A model generated the notes under the pieces. That model saw nothing but the letters and a program-made list of their open reading frames with translations, made no database searches and was not told where the DNA came from. A program made the translations under genes and the position numbers. Source: Canna indica (lineage: Eukaryota; Streptophyta; Magnoliopsida; Zingiberales; Cannaceae). From it: a DNA stretch of 64,000 bases. The DNA lies in NCBI GenBank assembly GCA_034359265.1, contig CP136898.1, positions 2,420,501 to 2,484,500 on the forward strand. The letters run 5' to 3'. Numbering within the stretch: the stretch's first letter is position 1; every line of letters begins with the position of its first letter. Shown here one piece after another: positions 34,136 to 45,500 of this stretch.

Positions 34136-37100
34136 TTTGTCATTTTTGCATTAAATAATTGTCACGTATGATAGTCACTTGTCACATCTTCTTTGTTAAC
34201 GTGTCACATCAGCCAAATTCGTCAAAATTGACGGAGCGTGCTAAACAGAGTAACGGAACGAAAGTTTGTGTATTTCTATGCTAACGGAAAAAGTTTGTGC
34301 TAAAACCGAGAAAATGGGCAAAGTTAATATTTTCTTTTTGGCATTTACTCTATTTCTTACGAAAAGTAGGGTAAGTCAATTCATGTTCTTTTTTCATATA
34401 TGTGAACTAGGGTATTGATTTTATTATTTTTTCTATTTTGTGTGCAAATCAATTATGGGTGAAAAAAGGAATGTAAAATATATAGTATATAACCTATGGT
34501 CTTTCTCTTCTTTCCACTTTTCTCGAATTGAGGAAGAAAAAAATTGTTCGCGCACCTTTCGAGTGGGAATTAAGAGTCTTATAACATGAGTACTAGCTAG
34601 GTTCATGAACCATGAGTACTAGAAAACTAGTTTCACCAACCTTCATTGAGTGGGCTAAGTTTATTTGCTAGATTGGTAATGCTTTGGAAGCTCATATTTG
34701 CAACTTTTATAACATACATGTAGATGGATTTTCTAATACCATGATTTTCTATTATTGCTCGGGCTGTGAAATGATCACAAAGCACATTTGGAAGATGCAG
34801 CGCCAAGTTCAAGCATATCGAAAAAGATATGTTGTCATGCATTCATTTATAGTTGTGACCATAAACACGGAGATAATCGATTGTTGTATGAAGATATAAT
34901 TTGTAACAGTAATTGTTTATTGCTCATATGAATGAAGTAGAATATCATTTAACCAATGGCTATTTTCATTTGCTCCTCCGTGTTGATTCAACAACAAGAG
35001 TAAGAGAAAAATGGGACGACATCAATTGCATTTTGAGTGTTCCATGCATCACAGAAGTTGAAACGTCAAAGAATACAATATTATTATATATTAGCAGGAA
35101 CAAATCAAACATCTTATTATATATATTCAATATAGTTTCATATATATATTTATTTACATTTTACATTTTGCCCCCTCTAAGATAATTTTTTGACTTCGCC
35201 CAGGTTATAAGCTAGTTTAGTTTCTTGGTTCAAATTTAATTCCATAGTGACATCGACGATATTACTTCTTATTTAATTAAGTTGTAACTTGTAAGAGAAG
35301 AACATTTCTTTTTTATTTTTTTATTTATATTTTGGACTTCCATTATTTCAATGTCACAGTCAATTTGCTAGCCTATTTCATTTATACACAAAAGATATAT
35401 ATGTTGCATGTAAAATGTAATTTGAGTCATTTAATATTGTTCATACTGTTCATACCTGCTCCATTAAAATTTTTAATATTGTTCATATTTTAAAATTTTA
35501 TAAATTACCAAGTCATAACTCATAAATGTGCAATTTGCACTAATTAAATTAATTTGAGAAAGGGAGCTTCCAACTTCATTAGCAATCATTACCATTAATC
35601 TATAGAGCATACATAATCATTTCTTTATACCAATATGTAGTGAGAGAATCATGCGAGTTACCCACGATATAGTAATGGACGCTACAAGAAAGTGAGACAT
35701 CATACTTCAAGATTTTAGATGCGACCCTCTCCTCATAAATAAGAGACGTCAAATAATTCAATCTTCATTTCATCTCGAGAAGTTTTCACTAACTTTGAAA
35801 TATTTTCTCCCTCCCAATAAGATATGATTGTAAAGATTAAAGGGGCGTCAATGAAAGATGATTGCACTGAAAAATATAATATTCTTCTAACTCATGTGCC
35901 TAAAAATATTTCTAATACTCGCATAGAGTAAACTGCTCACGCTACACGAAAACAATGCTTCACATATAGTAAACTGATACATATGTTATCATAATTGTTG
36001 ATGTAATTATAACTCATATCATTGTGAGTAGTTATGATAATTTTTAGGAAAATATAGCAACACTATATATATAATTAATTAATTCTATATAATAATTAAC
36101 CTAATTAATTCATGATATATAAGAACACACACTGAATACTTACTTGTACATAATTGATAATTGATGATCTATATATGATATTGGAACTTTAAAACTGTAC
36201 CAATTATTTAATCACTCAGTGGTGATGGGTTCAACATGACACATCTACCAAGCCAAGTCTTACATGCATATGTATATATCATGTTGACCTCTTGTGCATT
36301 ATGCAATAATTGATAGCCAAGTCAGTTAATTAGACTCTCTGGTAATTTATTTTTTTACGAATTTATATCAATTAATTATTATTTGTTGCATAAAATTTAA
36401 TAATGTACAATATTAATATTACCCATAGATTGGATTTAATTATGAATATATAGTGCATAGTTTTTGACCATGTTCTCAGTGAAATGGGCAGTGCATTATG
36501 CTATTATTGTGCCAATTCACAAGCACATGCACAGAAAAACCCTTCAATTGACCAAAATTATAAAACCCAATTCACATATATTTTTTTATTATCCATCAAA
36601 ACAACTAAAAAAATTATTCCATTAGAGATGTTGACCAGGCCAATATGTATAATTTGTCTTGTTCACTTGATGCATGCTTGTCATTCATTCATTTTTATAT
36701 TATTTAATATTTAATTAATTATGTGGTCAATTAAATCTGACATTGTTTTTGTCACCTTGTTTTGCAAGTAGTCCCCAATCAACTACTCTTGAATATTTCT
36801 CAACTTAGATATTTGTTTAGAAGTGATCAAAGTTGGCTACGACTTCTCATCGCACCTTTATGGTATATTTAATTGTTTCCTTGTATATTGGATTGGATTG
36901 GATTGAATAATATTTTTTTTTTAAAAAAAAATAGATTATTCGATATTCACCTAATAGAATATCAATTTTATAATTTTTAAATCATATTTTCTTTTAATCC
37001 AAACATTAAACAAACGAGGAATTAGAGTTCAGCCATTGTCTTATCAACCTCCGTGATCGCATGAAGCAAACATGATCTTGTTTATTTATTAATTGTTTAT

Positions 37101-37172
37101 TTTATTTCATATATTTTTCTCATTATTTAAAAATTAATAAAAATAAAAATAAATCCAAAATATATATATATA
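34136..37172. other. AT-rich intergenic region
   Basis: Holds a copy (about 34830-35290) of the repeat shared with 23760-24120, many TAATTAAT/ATATAT tracts, and a piece at 34140-34330 with MULE-arm-like phrasing (CTAACGGAAAAAGTTTGTGC, TTGACGGAGCGTG). No gene or RNA gene recognised. Confidence 0.5.
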
Positions 37173-38053
37173 TATTAAAAATGGGAGAAGAGTAGATTTG
37201 ACCCTATAAGTTTTTAATTTTTAAACTTTGGTCCTATAAGTTTCATTTTGATATTTTTGATCATATAAATTTGCTCTGTAGTACATATTTGATCATATCT
37301 GTGATGGTCCGTTAACTCTTCGTCAATGTGGACTAACGTCGTTCATACACGTTGACATATTTGGTCCTATAAGTTTCATTTCGAAATTTTCGGTCCTATA
37401 TGTTTGCCCCATACGATAGATTTGGTCATATATATTTGTCCCGTAACACAAATTTAGTCCAATATATTTGCCTCATAGTACAAATCTGATCATATCCGTG
37501 ATGGTTTGTTAACTCTCCATCCACGAAAAAATAAACGACGTTATGTCCATATTGACGGAGTTAATGAATCGTCATGAATAGGATAAAATCTATGTTACGA
37601 AGCAAACTTATATATGTTACGGAGCAAATCTATGTTACAGAGCAAATCTATCCAGTCCGTCGTATAGATTTGGTCCTAACCACAACGGTCTATTAACCCC
37701 GTTAACATGAACATAACGTCGTTTATTTTTTCGTGAACGGAGAGTTAATGGGCCATCGCAGATAAGATTAAATTTGTGCTACGGGGCAAACATATAGGAC
37801 CAAATATATGTTACGGGACAAACATATATGACTGAAAATTTTGAAATGAAACTTATAGGACCAAATATGTCAACGTGTATGAACGACGTTAGTTCACATT
37901 GACGGAGAGTTAATGGATCGTCACGGATAAGATCAAATCTATACTACAGATCAAACTTATATGACCAAAAATATCGAAATAAAATTTATAGGACCAAAAT
38001 TTAAAAAATTGAAAATTTATAAAATCAAATATGCTCTTTTCCCTATTAAAAAT
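37173..38053. mobile_element. MULE-like foldback element, second family, with 10-bp TSD
   Basis: TATTAAAAAT at 37173-37182 and 38044-38053 flanks an 861-bp element (37183-38043). Its ends GGGAGAAGAGTAGATTTGA and, reverse-complemented, GGGAAAAGAGCATATTTGA begin inverted arms of about 400 bp that nearly meet in the centre. Repeated phrases inside the arms include GGTCCTATAAGTTTCATTT, GTTAACTC and CGTCGTT. No coding capacity. Long G-starting inverted repeats with 10-bp duplications fit Mutator-like elements. Confidence 0.85.
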
Positions 38054-38921
38054 TATTAAAACACAAAACCTTAACCATTTTTAAAAAAATATATATTAAA
38101 AAACAAATTAATTATAATGTCAATTTCCTCTGGGCCAGGTCAATGAAAAAAAATCTAGTGATGGGCATGCTTGCTTTTTTATTGGCATGCGATGCAACAA
38201 GTGTCGCATCAAATTGCGACCGGCGAGCACGAAGTCACCCAATTGTTGATCGGATGTCACAATATATTTATTATCCCAATGTAGATAGAGAGAGATGGCT
38301 TAGATTTGATATTTAGTAAGTTGAGTTGACTTTTTCACTACAAACCCTAATTTTCGCACCAAAATTAATGTTATTTGAAATATTTAATTATCATTTTTCT
38401 AGTACAATTATGTTAATTATTCACAAATTAATTGCGATTGCTTGCAAGGCTAATTATGTCTAATTAACTTACACGTGTTAGTCTACTGCCTTGTATAAAA
38501 TTATCTCAAATGGCCAAAACACATGATTAATTAATTTGAACGCCTCTTCCAATCCAAAGCAACCAATACATGCCATTTGTCTTCTACATCATCATTCAAT
38601 TACTTGTTTAATTAATTCCCACTAAATTAAAACAAAAATACACACAGCAGAGGAATGATGTAATTAATATATACAAAACAAAGTCAACTTGCACTATGTA
38701 TATATATCTTATGGTATTGCTGTTTCATGTACAACTTGAACTACAATAAGGAATAATAATTAATACATAGATCATCAGTTGAGTTTATATATTAATTATA
38801 GCTCCATAAGTGGGACACAATGATGAGCTCATCGATAGAAATTAGGTTAGAAAAACTCCCAGGAGCCATTGGCTGTAGGCGTTGACAAAAATGATATCAT
38901 TAATTTGCTGAATAATATTTT
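38054..38921. other. AT-rich intergenic spacer
   Basis: No gene, strong repeat or RNA gene seen. Ordinary AT-rich sequence with scattered TTAATTAA motifs between two mobile elements. Confidence 0.5.
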
Positions 38922-39434
38922 ATAGCACGGATAGCTGTTCATGATACTCGGCATCTATCCTACATAGGACATGTTCGTAAATTTTGGAATCGGACCATAT
39001 CATGTTGGAACCTGAAAATCGAACCCTACCAAAAATCACAAGTTCTAATTCCGATTTCGGGTATCCTATTAGAATCTAGCTGTTTAAGGTTTCATGATAC
39101 AAGTTCCAACAAGATATTATGTTGGAACATATTCTGAAACTTGTAAATGTACAGGTTCCAACATGGTACATATATGTACCATAGAACCTGTAAATGAACA
39201 TGTTCTATGGTACAGGTTTCGAGTACTGATTCTAGTATCGATTCTGGATCCAATTAAGGTACTGGTTTCGATACCGATTTCGGATTCGATTTTGGGTACT
39301 TGATGTGTTAGAAGTGGAATCAGAACTAATTTTAATCGATTCCTTAATTTTTGTTTCGGATCCTATCTGAATTTAGTTCGAGTCTTCCCATTCTAATCGG
39401 TTCCGGATTTATCTAGTATCCATGCACACCTCTA
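38922..39434. mobile_element. hAT-like MITE, family 1, diverged copy
   Basis: Shares TTCATGATACTCG, the GTTGGAACCTG / GTTCCAACATGGTAC words and the 3' end CCATGCACACCTCTA with the elements at 4721 and 63373. The left terminus has decayed (TAGCACGGATAGC) and no clear 8-bp duplication is visible. It lies just upstream of the SAUR promoter. Confidence 0.65.
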
Positions 39435-39507
39435 CTCATCTCCCTTCTTCAGACGCAATTCGTAATAGTTTATATCAATTGCCCCACCCCCTCTTTCTCT
39501 CCCAGAA

Positions 39508-39516
39508 TATATATAG
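39508..39516 (+). promoter_or_regulatory. TATA-box candidate for the SAUR gene
   Basis: TATATATAG preceded by a CT-rich tract (CCCCCTCTTTCTCTCCC), a common plant core-promoter layout. It lies 372 bp before the ATG, so the leader would be long. Confidence 0.4.
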
Positions 39517-39887
39517 CCATATACGTTGTAAGCTCTTTACCCGTTACTCCATTAGATTCTTACATTTGCTGTATTAATTCCATCTCATCTTCTCTCTGAA
39601 ATACCACTTCCTCTTCTTCTTCTTCCCGTTTGTAGCTTTTGGTGAAGACGAATGAGTAGGGCTCCTCCAAATCATGAGTAACACGAAGGTGCCAAGAGCA
39701 AAGGTTATGTATCACCAAGTCTACGACAGAGGGTAATTCCACGAAGAATTGTCTGCTTTCTTCTTATTTAGTGGCGCAGTAGTAATTTGATCCATCACTC
39801 CATCAGTATATGTTTGGTTTTTGTTAATCTACTCGAATTAATCGATCAAAGCCACAAATAAATAAGCAGTAGATTGAGATAGAAGTA

Positions 39888-40340
39888 ATGAGGAGGTCTG
39901 AGAGTTGCAAAGACATCAAGGGGCCGAAAGGCCTCCTGCTGAAGACGCTCCAGCGGTGCCGGTCGACGCTGGGCGGCCACCGGAAGCGGCCGCAGAACAT
40001 GCCACCGGAGGGCTGCTTCTCGGTGTACGTCGGGCCGGAGCGGGAGCGGTTCACCGTCCGCACCGAGTGCCTGAACCACCCGCTGTTCAGGATGCTGCTC
40101 GACGAGGCCGAGATGGAGTTCGGCTACGCCGCCGCCGGCCCGCTCGAGCTCCCCTGCGACGTCGGCCTCTTCCAGAAGGTGCTGTGGGAGGTGGAGCAGG
40201 ACGCGGCGGAGCTCTTCTCGCCAGCTCGCTGCGGCTTCGCCAAGGGCCACGCTACCTCCGCCGCCGGCGCTGCCGGCGGTTACTTGTTGTTGAGCCCGGG
40301 GCCGCCGATGATCGCGGCAGGTCGCGTCTACGTTAATTAG
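39888..40340 (+). CDS. SAUR-family auxin-responsive protein
   Basis: Intronless 150-aa protein, as usual for SAUR genes. The SAUR core is at about residues 36-100: PPEGCFSVYVGPERERFTV, then LNHPLFRMLLDEAEMEFGY, and LPCDVGLFQKVLWEVEQD. The N-terminus is basic (GPKGLLLKTLQRC) and the C-terminus is an Ala/Gly-rich low-complexity tail. SAUR proteins are short-lived effectors of auxin; many inhibit PP2C.D phosphatases and so activate plasma-membrane H+-ATPases during cell expansion. Which subgroup this one belongs to cannot be read from sequence. The coding region is strongly GC-rich against AT-rich flanks. Upstream sequence holds a TATA candidate and a CT-rich tract; a hAT-like element ends about 450 bp upstream of the ATG. 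Confidence 0.93.
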   Translation: MRRSESCKDIKGPKGLLLKTLQRCRSTLGGHRKRPQNMPPEGCFSVYVGPERERFTVRTECLNHPLFRMLLDEAEMEFGYAAAGPLELPCDVGLFQKVLWEVEQDAAELFSPARCGFAKGHATSAAGAAGGYLLLSPGPPMIAAGRVYVN

Positions 40341-41580
40341 TCGCGAAGCATGCATGCACGTGTGCGCACGTGATATTTGTAAGAAGACGTGATGCCATGC
40401 ACGTGTTTTCGTTAATTAAGCTGTGTGTAATTAAGAGCTCTCTCCAATCTCCATATATAATTAACCATGTTGATTAATTATTAAGGTATGCATGGTTTTT
40501 AGTTACTATGGCAGAGATCATGTAATTAGAGCCTTGACCATCCTGGAATTAATATATATAATGCATCTGTTCTGGGAATATAATTAGTGTTTAATTATTT
40601 GGAGAATTAAGATTTTTATATACTCCGTATAACTTGTACTGAAAGTAAATAATCGATTAAAATGTAATTATTGCATTAGTTTGGTTCAAATCAATCAGAA
40701 TAAAAAAATTGATTCGGTTCGGTTCAGAACCGAACCGGGTTCGGTATTCGGCGTCCATTCAAATAACTCGCACGACGACATTGACGGGTAAGAAAGCAAA
40801 CCAAATGCGGCACGTGACTTCAGAAAACAGCGCCAACAATATATATTCTTATCCTCTACTACGAGCGCCTCGGCCACGCGTCGCTGACTCAGCCTCTCGC
40901 TTTTCTCAAGGGGCCCCACCACTCTCCCGCCGCCCACGATGCCACGATCAGGCAACTCATCGACTTATATCACGAATTTGAACCCGACATGAGAGAGTGA
41001 CACGTTTCAGCTCATGAGAGGCTAAGAGGCTGCACTCGTCGGGTAAATCGTGCGTTGCGTCGTGGCGCCGACGACAGGCTCGCCCATTCCCCTCGCGTGG
41101 ACTTGTCATATTGACTCCTTCCTTAGCGCCGTATCCCACTGAAACAGCATAGAAGTCGCATGCGCCCTCTTCTCTCTCACGCTCGTCCGGTCGTCAGATG
41201 TGAGATGAACGATGGATTCTCATGGTTCCATACGGATAAGCGTGAGAGCGTTCGCACGAGAACTCGCTTGGTCGATCTTCGCTTTCAGCGACTGTCGTCA
41301 AACCAGAACCCCGGTTGAATCGCCTTCCGGATTCCTGTAACACGTTGGATGGTGAATGGTGATCTGAGCGATGTGCTGCAATATCTCTTGTAAGGGATTT
41401 CCTTCAAAGTCATCCGTTTGCTGACAGCTGGGACACTGTGCCTTCACTCGATTATTGATGGACAGCTGGCGATGTGCCAATGGAGTTCGAAGGGCACGAA
41501 GCTGAGAAGAACAGAGTAATTCACTCAGTGCTAGGAGCTCGCCCTCTATTTTCCTCTTATTTCTTCTGCTGATATGTTTT
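40341..41580. other. Intergenic region: SAUR 3' flank and uridine-kinase promoter
   Basis: AT-rich up to about 40690. Then a short degenerate GGTTCGGTTC / GAACCGAACC word-repeat patch (about 40700-40752), which resembles the core of the 3.1-kb foldback element. Beyond 40850 the sequence is GC-richer and promoter-like. No further gene supported. Confidence 0.45.
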
Positions 41581-42580
41581 GGCCGACAACAAAGCTTGTG
41601 GAGAGAGAGGGGGGGGAGAGATCGAAGCTCTAGGGCTTTCGTCTTAGGACTGCGTTGGTAGAACCTGAAGAATTCAGCTGCAGAAGCCCTGCAGAGACTG
41701 CAGACAACAGAGAAGACGATTTGAGTTCCTTCCTTTCGGTTTATCATCTCTCGTCGACCGCATTGGAGCTGAACTTTGCGCTGTTGCAGTGGATTAGTTC
41801 CGGTCAGTGCTTCTGTCTTCGGGCCGACGCTTCGTCTCAACCCCTCATGTAAGATTTCTTACCGGATTAGGTGTTTTACTCAGAGTAAAAGATGGACTTG
41901 AGTTCTTTTTACTTTAGGTTTCGATCAAAATTCATCTCGTGGCCCTCATTTCTTTGAAGAAAATGTAAGCGACAGAGATGCGTGCGTGAATTTGATCCCA
42001 GCGAACTGATTAATGAGATCAGTAATTTCTCTAAATTTGGTGCACTAGAGAAAAGTCAGAAGGAACTAGTTAATTAGGTTACATCACAGAAGGTTTGAAC
42101 CTCTTAACTTTTCGCCCGCGAGCAACTTGAAGTATCTCAAGGATACTCTGAATCTCAATGAGTGGGTCGATAGGCCAAAAGCATCTGCAGAAACTGTAGG
42201 GAGGCGCAAGGATATCAATAAGGATGTTTTCCTTCTTCATCTTCCTTGTTTCTATCTACAATAGCCTCAAAAGTCACTGCAAAAATTCATTTATATTCCC
42301 TAAAGCCTTGTGGACAATCTTTATTATTATATCTGCCATCATTTACCTTGTTTTTCCCTTATAAATCATAATTTCCTTTTGTATACATTAATGCAATGGA
42401 TATTCATAATGCATGTCCTCCATTTCTATATGTACTCTATATTGATATTCATGGAGTTCATTTAATTACTTACACGCTGAACATTGAGGTATCCGACTGT
42501 TCTTTTCCTTGGGATCTTAATTTCTGATTCTTTTATCTTGTGAAACATACTTCTTCAGAGTTTAGATAAAGCCTGTCCAC
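41581..42580 (+). promoter_or_regulatory. 5' UTR with intron of the uridine kinase gene
   Basis: A likely first, non-coding exon ends at CAT|GTAAGA (intron from 41849). The intron closes at TTCTTCAG (42557-42558), leaving 22 bp of leader before the ATG at 42581. The region before 41849 is GC/CT-rich with AGAGAGAGG. Leader introns are common in plant housekeeping genes. Confidence 0.5.
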
Positions 42581-45500
42581 ATGGGTTCCAAGTCGGTGGA
42601 TGAACTACTAGAGAATTCTGTGGGAGTTCACTTTTCTGGATTTCATGTGGATGATTCAGAAGTAAGAAAGTTTGAAGATAAGCTTCAAGCAACTTCTGCA
42701 ACTGAGAACGGATACAAAGAACCCTTTGTAATAGGTTGGTTTTTGTTCATAGTAATTATGTCTGATTTTTCCTAAACATTTTGGTATCTCATGCCAAGTT
42801 GAATTTGTCATATTTACAAGTGATATAAGGAACATCTATTTACATGCCTTATCTAAAAAATAGTATCTTATCATGTAATAAGTTCCTAGTTGGCTACAAG
42901 AATTGAATACTAGGAGTGCTGTTTTTTTGGGTTGAGTATATGGAAATAGATCTGGTTAGATACCTTGGTTTATCAAGTGATAATATTTTGTGATTGATTC
43001 AACCTGCTTACTTTGTGAATTCATAATTGTCCAGGAAGTTACAAAAATATTTTAGCTTGTTGTCTAAAATTTCCATTTGATTTGTAAATGAAATTATTTA
43101 CTGCACTCGGATGTTTTATATCATGGTTCTGTACTTCTAATTCTCCTGGGCTGATACACTGCAGCCAATTCTTTATTTTCACTTTGCAGTATTCAGATGT
43201 CTTTCTGTTATAAGAGAGAGCATTGAAAAGATTGGGAATTTGTTTCCTCTTTGCACCTTGATTTTATGCTTTTATCATATGCAGGTGTTGCTGGTGGTGC
43301 AGCTGCTGGAAAGACTGCTGTTTGTGATATGATCATACAGCAACTTCATGATCAACGTGTTGTACTTGTGAATCAGGTAGAGCTAGTTCCGACTTGAAAA
43401 TTTGCTTTGTTATTTTTGTGAAATTGATTTGGTTTTGAATGATTTGATACTAGTAAACTTCAATAACAAATTTAGCTCTTTCAGGGACTTAGTACCTACA
43501 TATCATTTTTTCAGTAAACTTAGAAAGGTATTATTTTGTAATATTGTGCAGCTCTTCTGGCCATTGATGAGTAACAATAAAAGAAAATTTCAAGTTTGTT
43601 TCATTGAATCCAATCTTGTGGAATTTTGAGCACACAAGAGGTATTACCTGGCAAGCATGTGAACTGCTAAATTCTCATATGGAATAAAATTGATCATACA
43701 CAACAAAATTCGTATTCAGCAAGAAACTTACTGGTTTCGGTTGTATATTGACCAGAGTGCAATGGAGAACCAGTCATCATCTTATGCATATCTTAGAAAT
43801 CTAAATGTATCTCTTTTGGTCTTTGTTGGAGCGCAAGTTAGCAATTCTTCCCTTTGCAACTATAGTTTCTTATATCATTTTGTTACAACTTTCAAAAGCT
43901 CTTTTGAATCTTATGGAGCTATTTGCTTCTTTTTATTATGAACCATACAACATGTTTATTAGGATCGCATTATTAGTTATACAAGTAATATATAGCACAG
44001 TTGTGGCATTAATCATCTTCTGCTTTTGTAAGCTGATATGCATCTCGTACGAAAAATAAGAATCTGTGAAGTTAAAAATGAAACTATCTAGTAGTTTTAA
44101 GAAAAGTTGAATTTATTTCATTTTATATGGATGATATACTTCTGTTGAATCCTATATTTCCTGTCACGAGGATAATATACTAAGAACTAAATATTATCTA
44201 CTTCAGTATGAACTAATCTATAAGTGGGTCTGGTATGGCAGGAATCTTTCTATTATGATTTGACAGAAGAGGAGTTGGATCATGTACATGAGTATAACTT
44301 TGATCATCCAGGTAAATTGATCTTAGTCAAATAGTCCAAAAGTAGGATTTTTCTCGGTGTTGTTTGATATCATATCTGCTGAAGATTGTAGTTTCAAGGA
44401 GCCTTGTTGAGGTCTTCGAACTCCTCCATTCCTTTTTTTTGTTATAGTGTTTCACTGAGTTCAGCTTGTCTTTTTTTTTTTTTTCTGGCAAAACTTTTGC
44501 CTCCATGATCTTTATAGATATGCATAATATAGAATTATTCATGAGCTAACAGTGCATCAAAGCAGGAAGTGTTACTCATCACATTTCCATTCTAAGTAAA
44601 ATTTAGTGTTATTCTCTATCTGATAGTATTTTTAATACCTTTTTCGATTCAGATGCTTTTGACACTGAAAAATTGCTTTGCTGTATGGAGAAGTTGAGGC
44701 GAGGGCTCGCTGTCGATGTCCCAAACTATGATTTCAAATCTCACAAGAGCAAATTGCCAGCACGAAAGGTACGTCTATGTGTCCAAGATGCTTGATAAGA
44801 TAAATACGATCTGTTATAAATTCCACTTTACACAGTAAATCAGTAATACAATGATTGCAGTTCAAACTTTCAAGATGCTCTTAATCATGGCTAGAGTTTG
44901 CATTTTGATTTGTAAAGAATCAAGCTACAAGTCTATGGGTATAGAAAGTATGAAAAGTATAGATACCTTTTCATAAACTTGGTTTTGATTTCCTTAACTA
45001 TTACCACCAAATGTTAAGGATGTGCTTTGGAATTAACAGTAAAGTTGCACATTCATGACCTAGGTTAGTAGGATTTGAGTCACAAAACCCCTCTTTTGTT
45101 TGAAGGGTAGTGCTTTGGACATCTAGCCTCCCTAGACCATGCAGTTGAAACTACATGCATCACTTTTCTTACGTTATTTCTATGTCTGGGTAACAAAACA
45201 AGATATTTTGGTATGCTATAAATTTCTCCAATCTGATAATCATGGTTTGAATTTCAATGATATGCATGGTATTTACCAGTCCAAGCCATTACTAGTATGT
45301 GCCTATGTGGACTGGGGGTATACAGCCCAATTTGGGCTAGAACCACCAATATAAATTATTACAGGTGCGATGCAGCCTGGTACAACCCCAGTGTCTATTC
45401 CCATGGAAATGATAGTTTAGAGATTGGCTCTTGACATTTCCAACAAGTAGATATTATCTTTGGGGATTTAAGCTAATATTTGCATAGATATTCAACAATA

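Noticed and set aside
40957..41139. Small minus-strand frame as a possible gene head-to-head with the uridine kinase
   Set aside because: Only about 60 residues, no domain, and lies in promoter-like sequence.
41298..41840. A 180-aa minus-strand open frame upstream of the uridine kinase
   Set aside because: No domain recognised; it overlaps the likely promoter and 5' UTR exon of the plus-strand gene and its composition is not convincingly coding.
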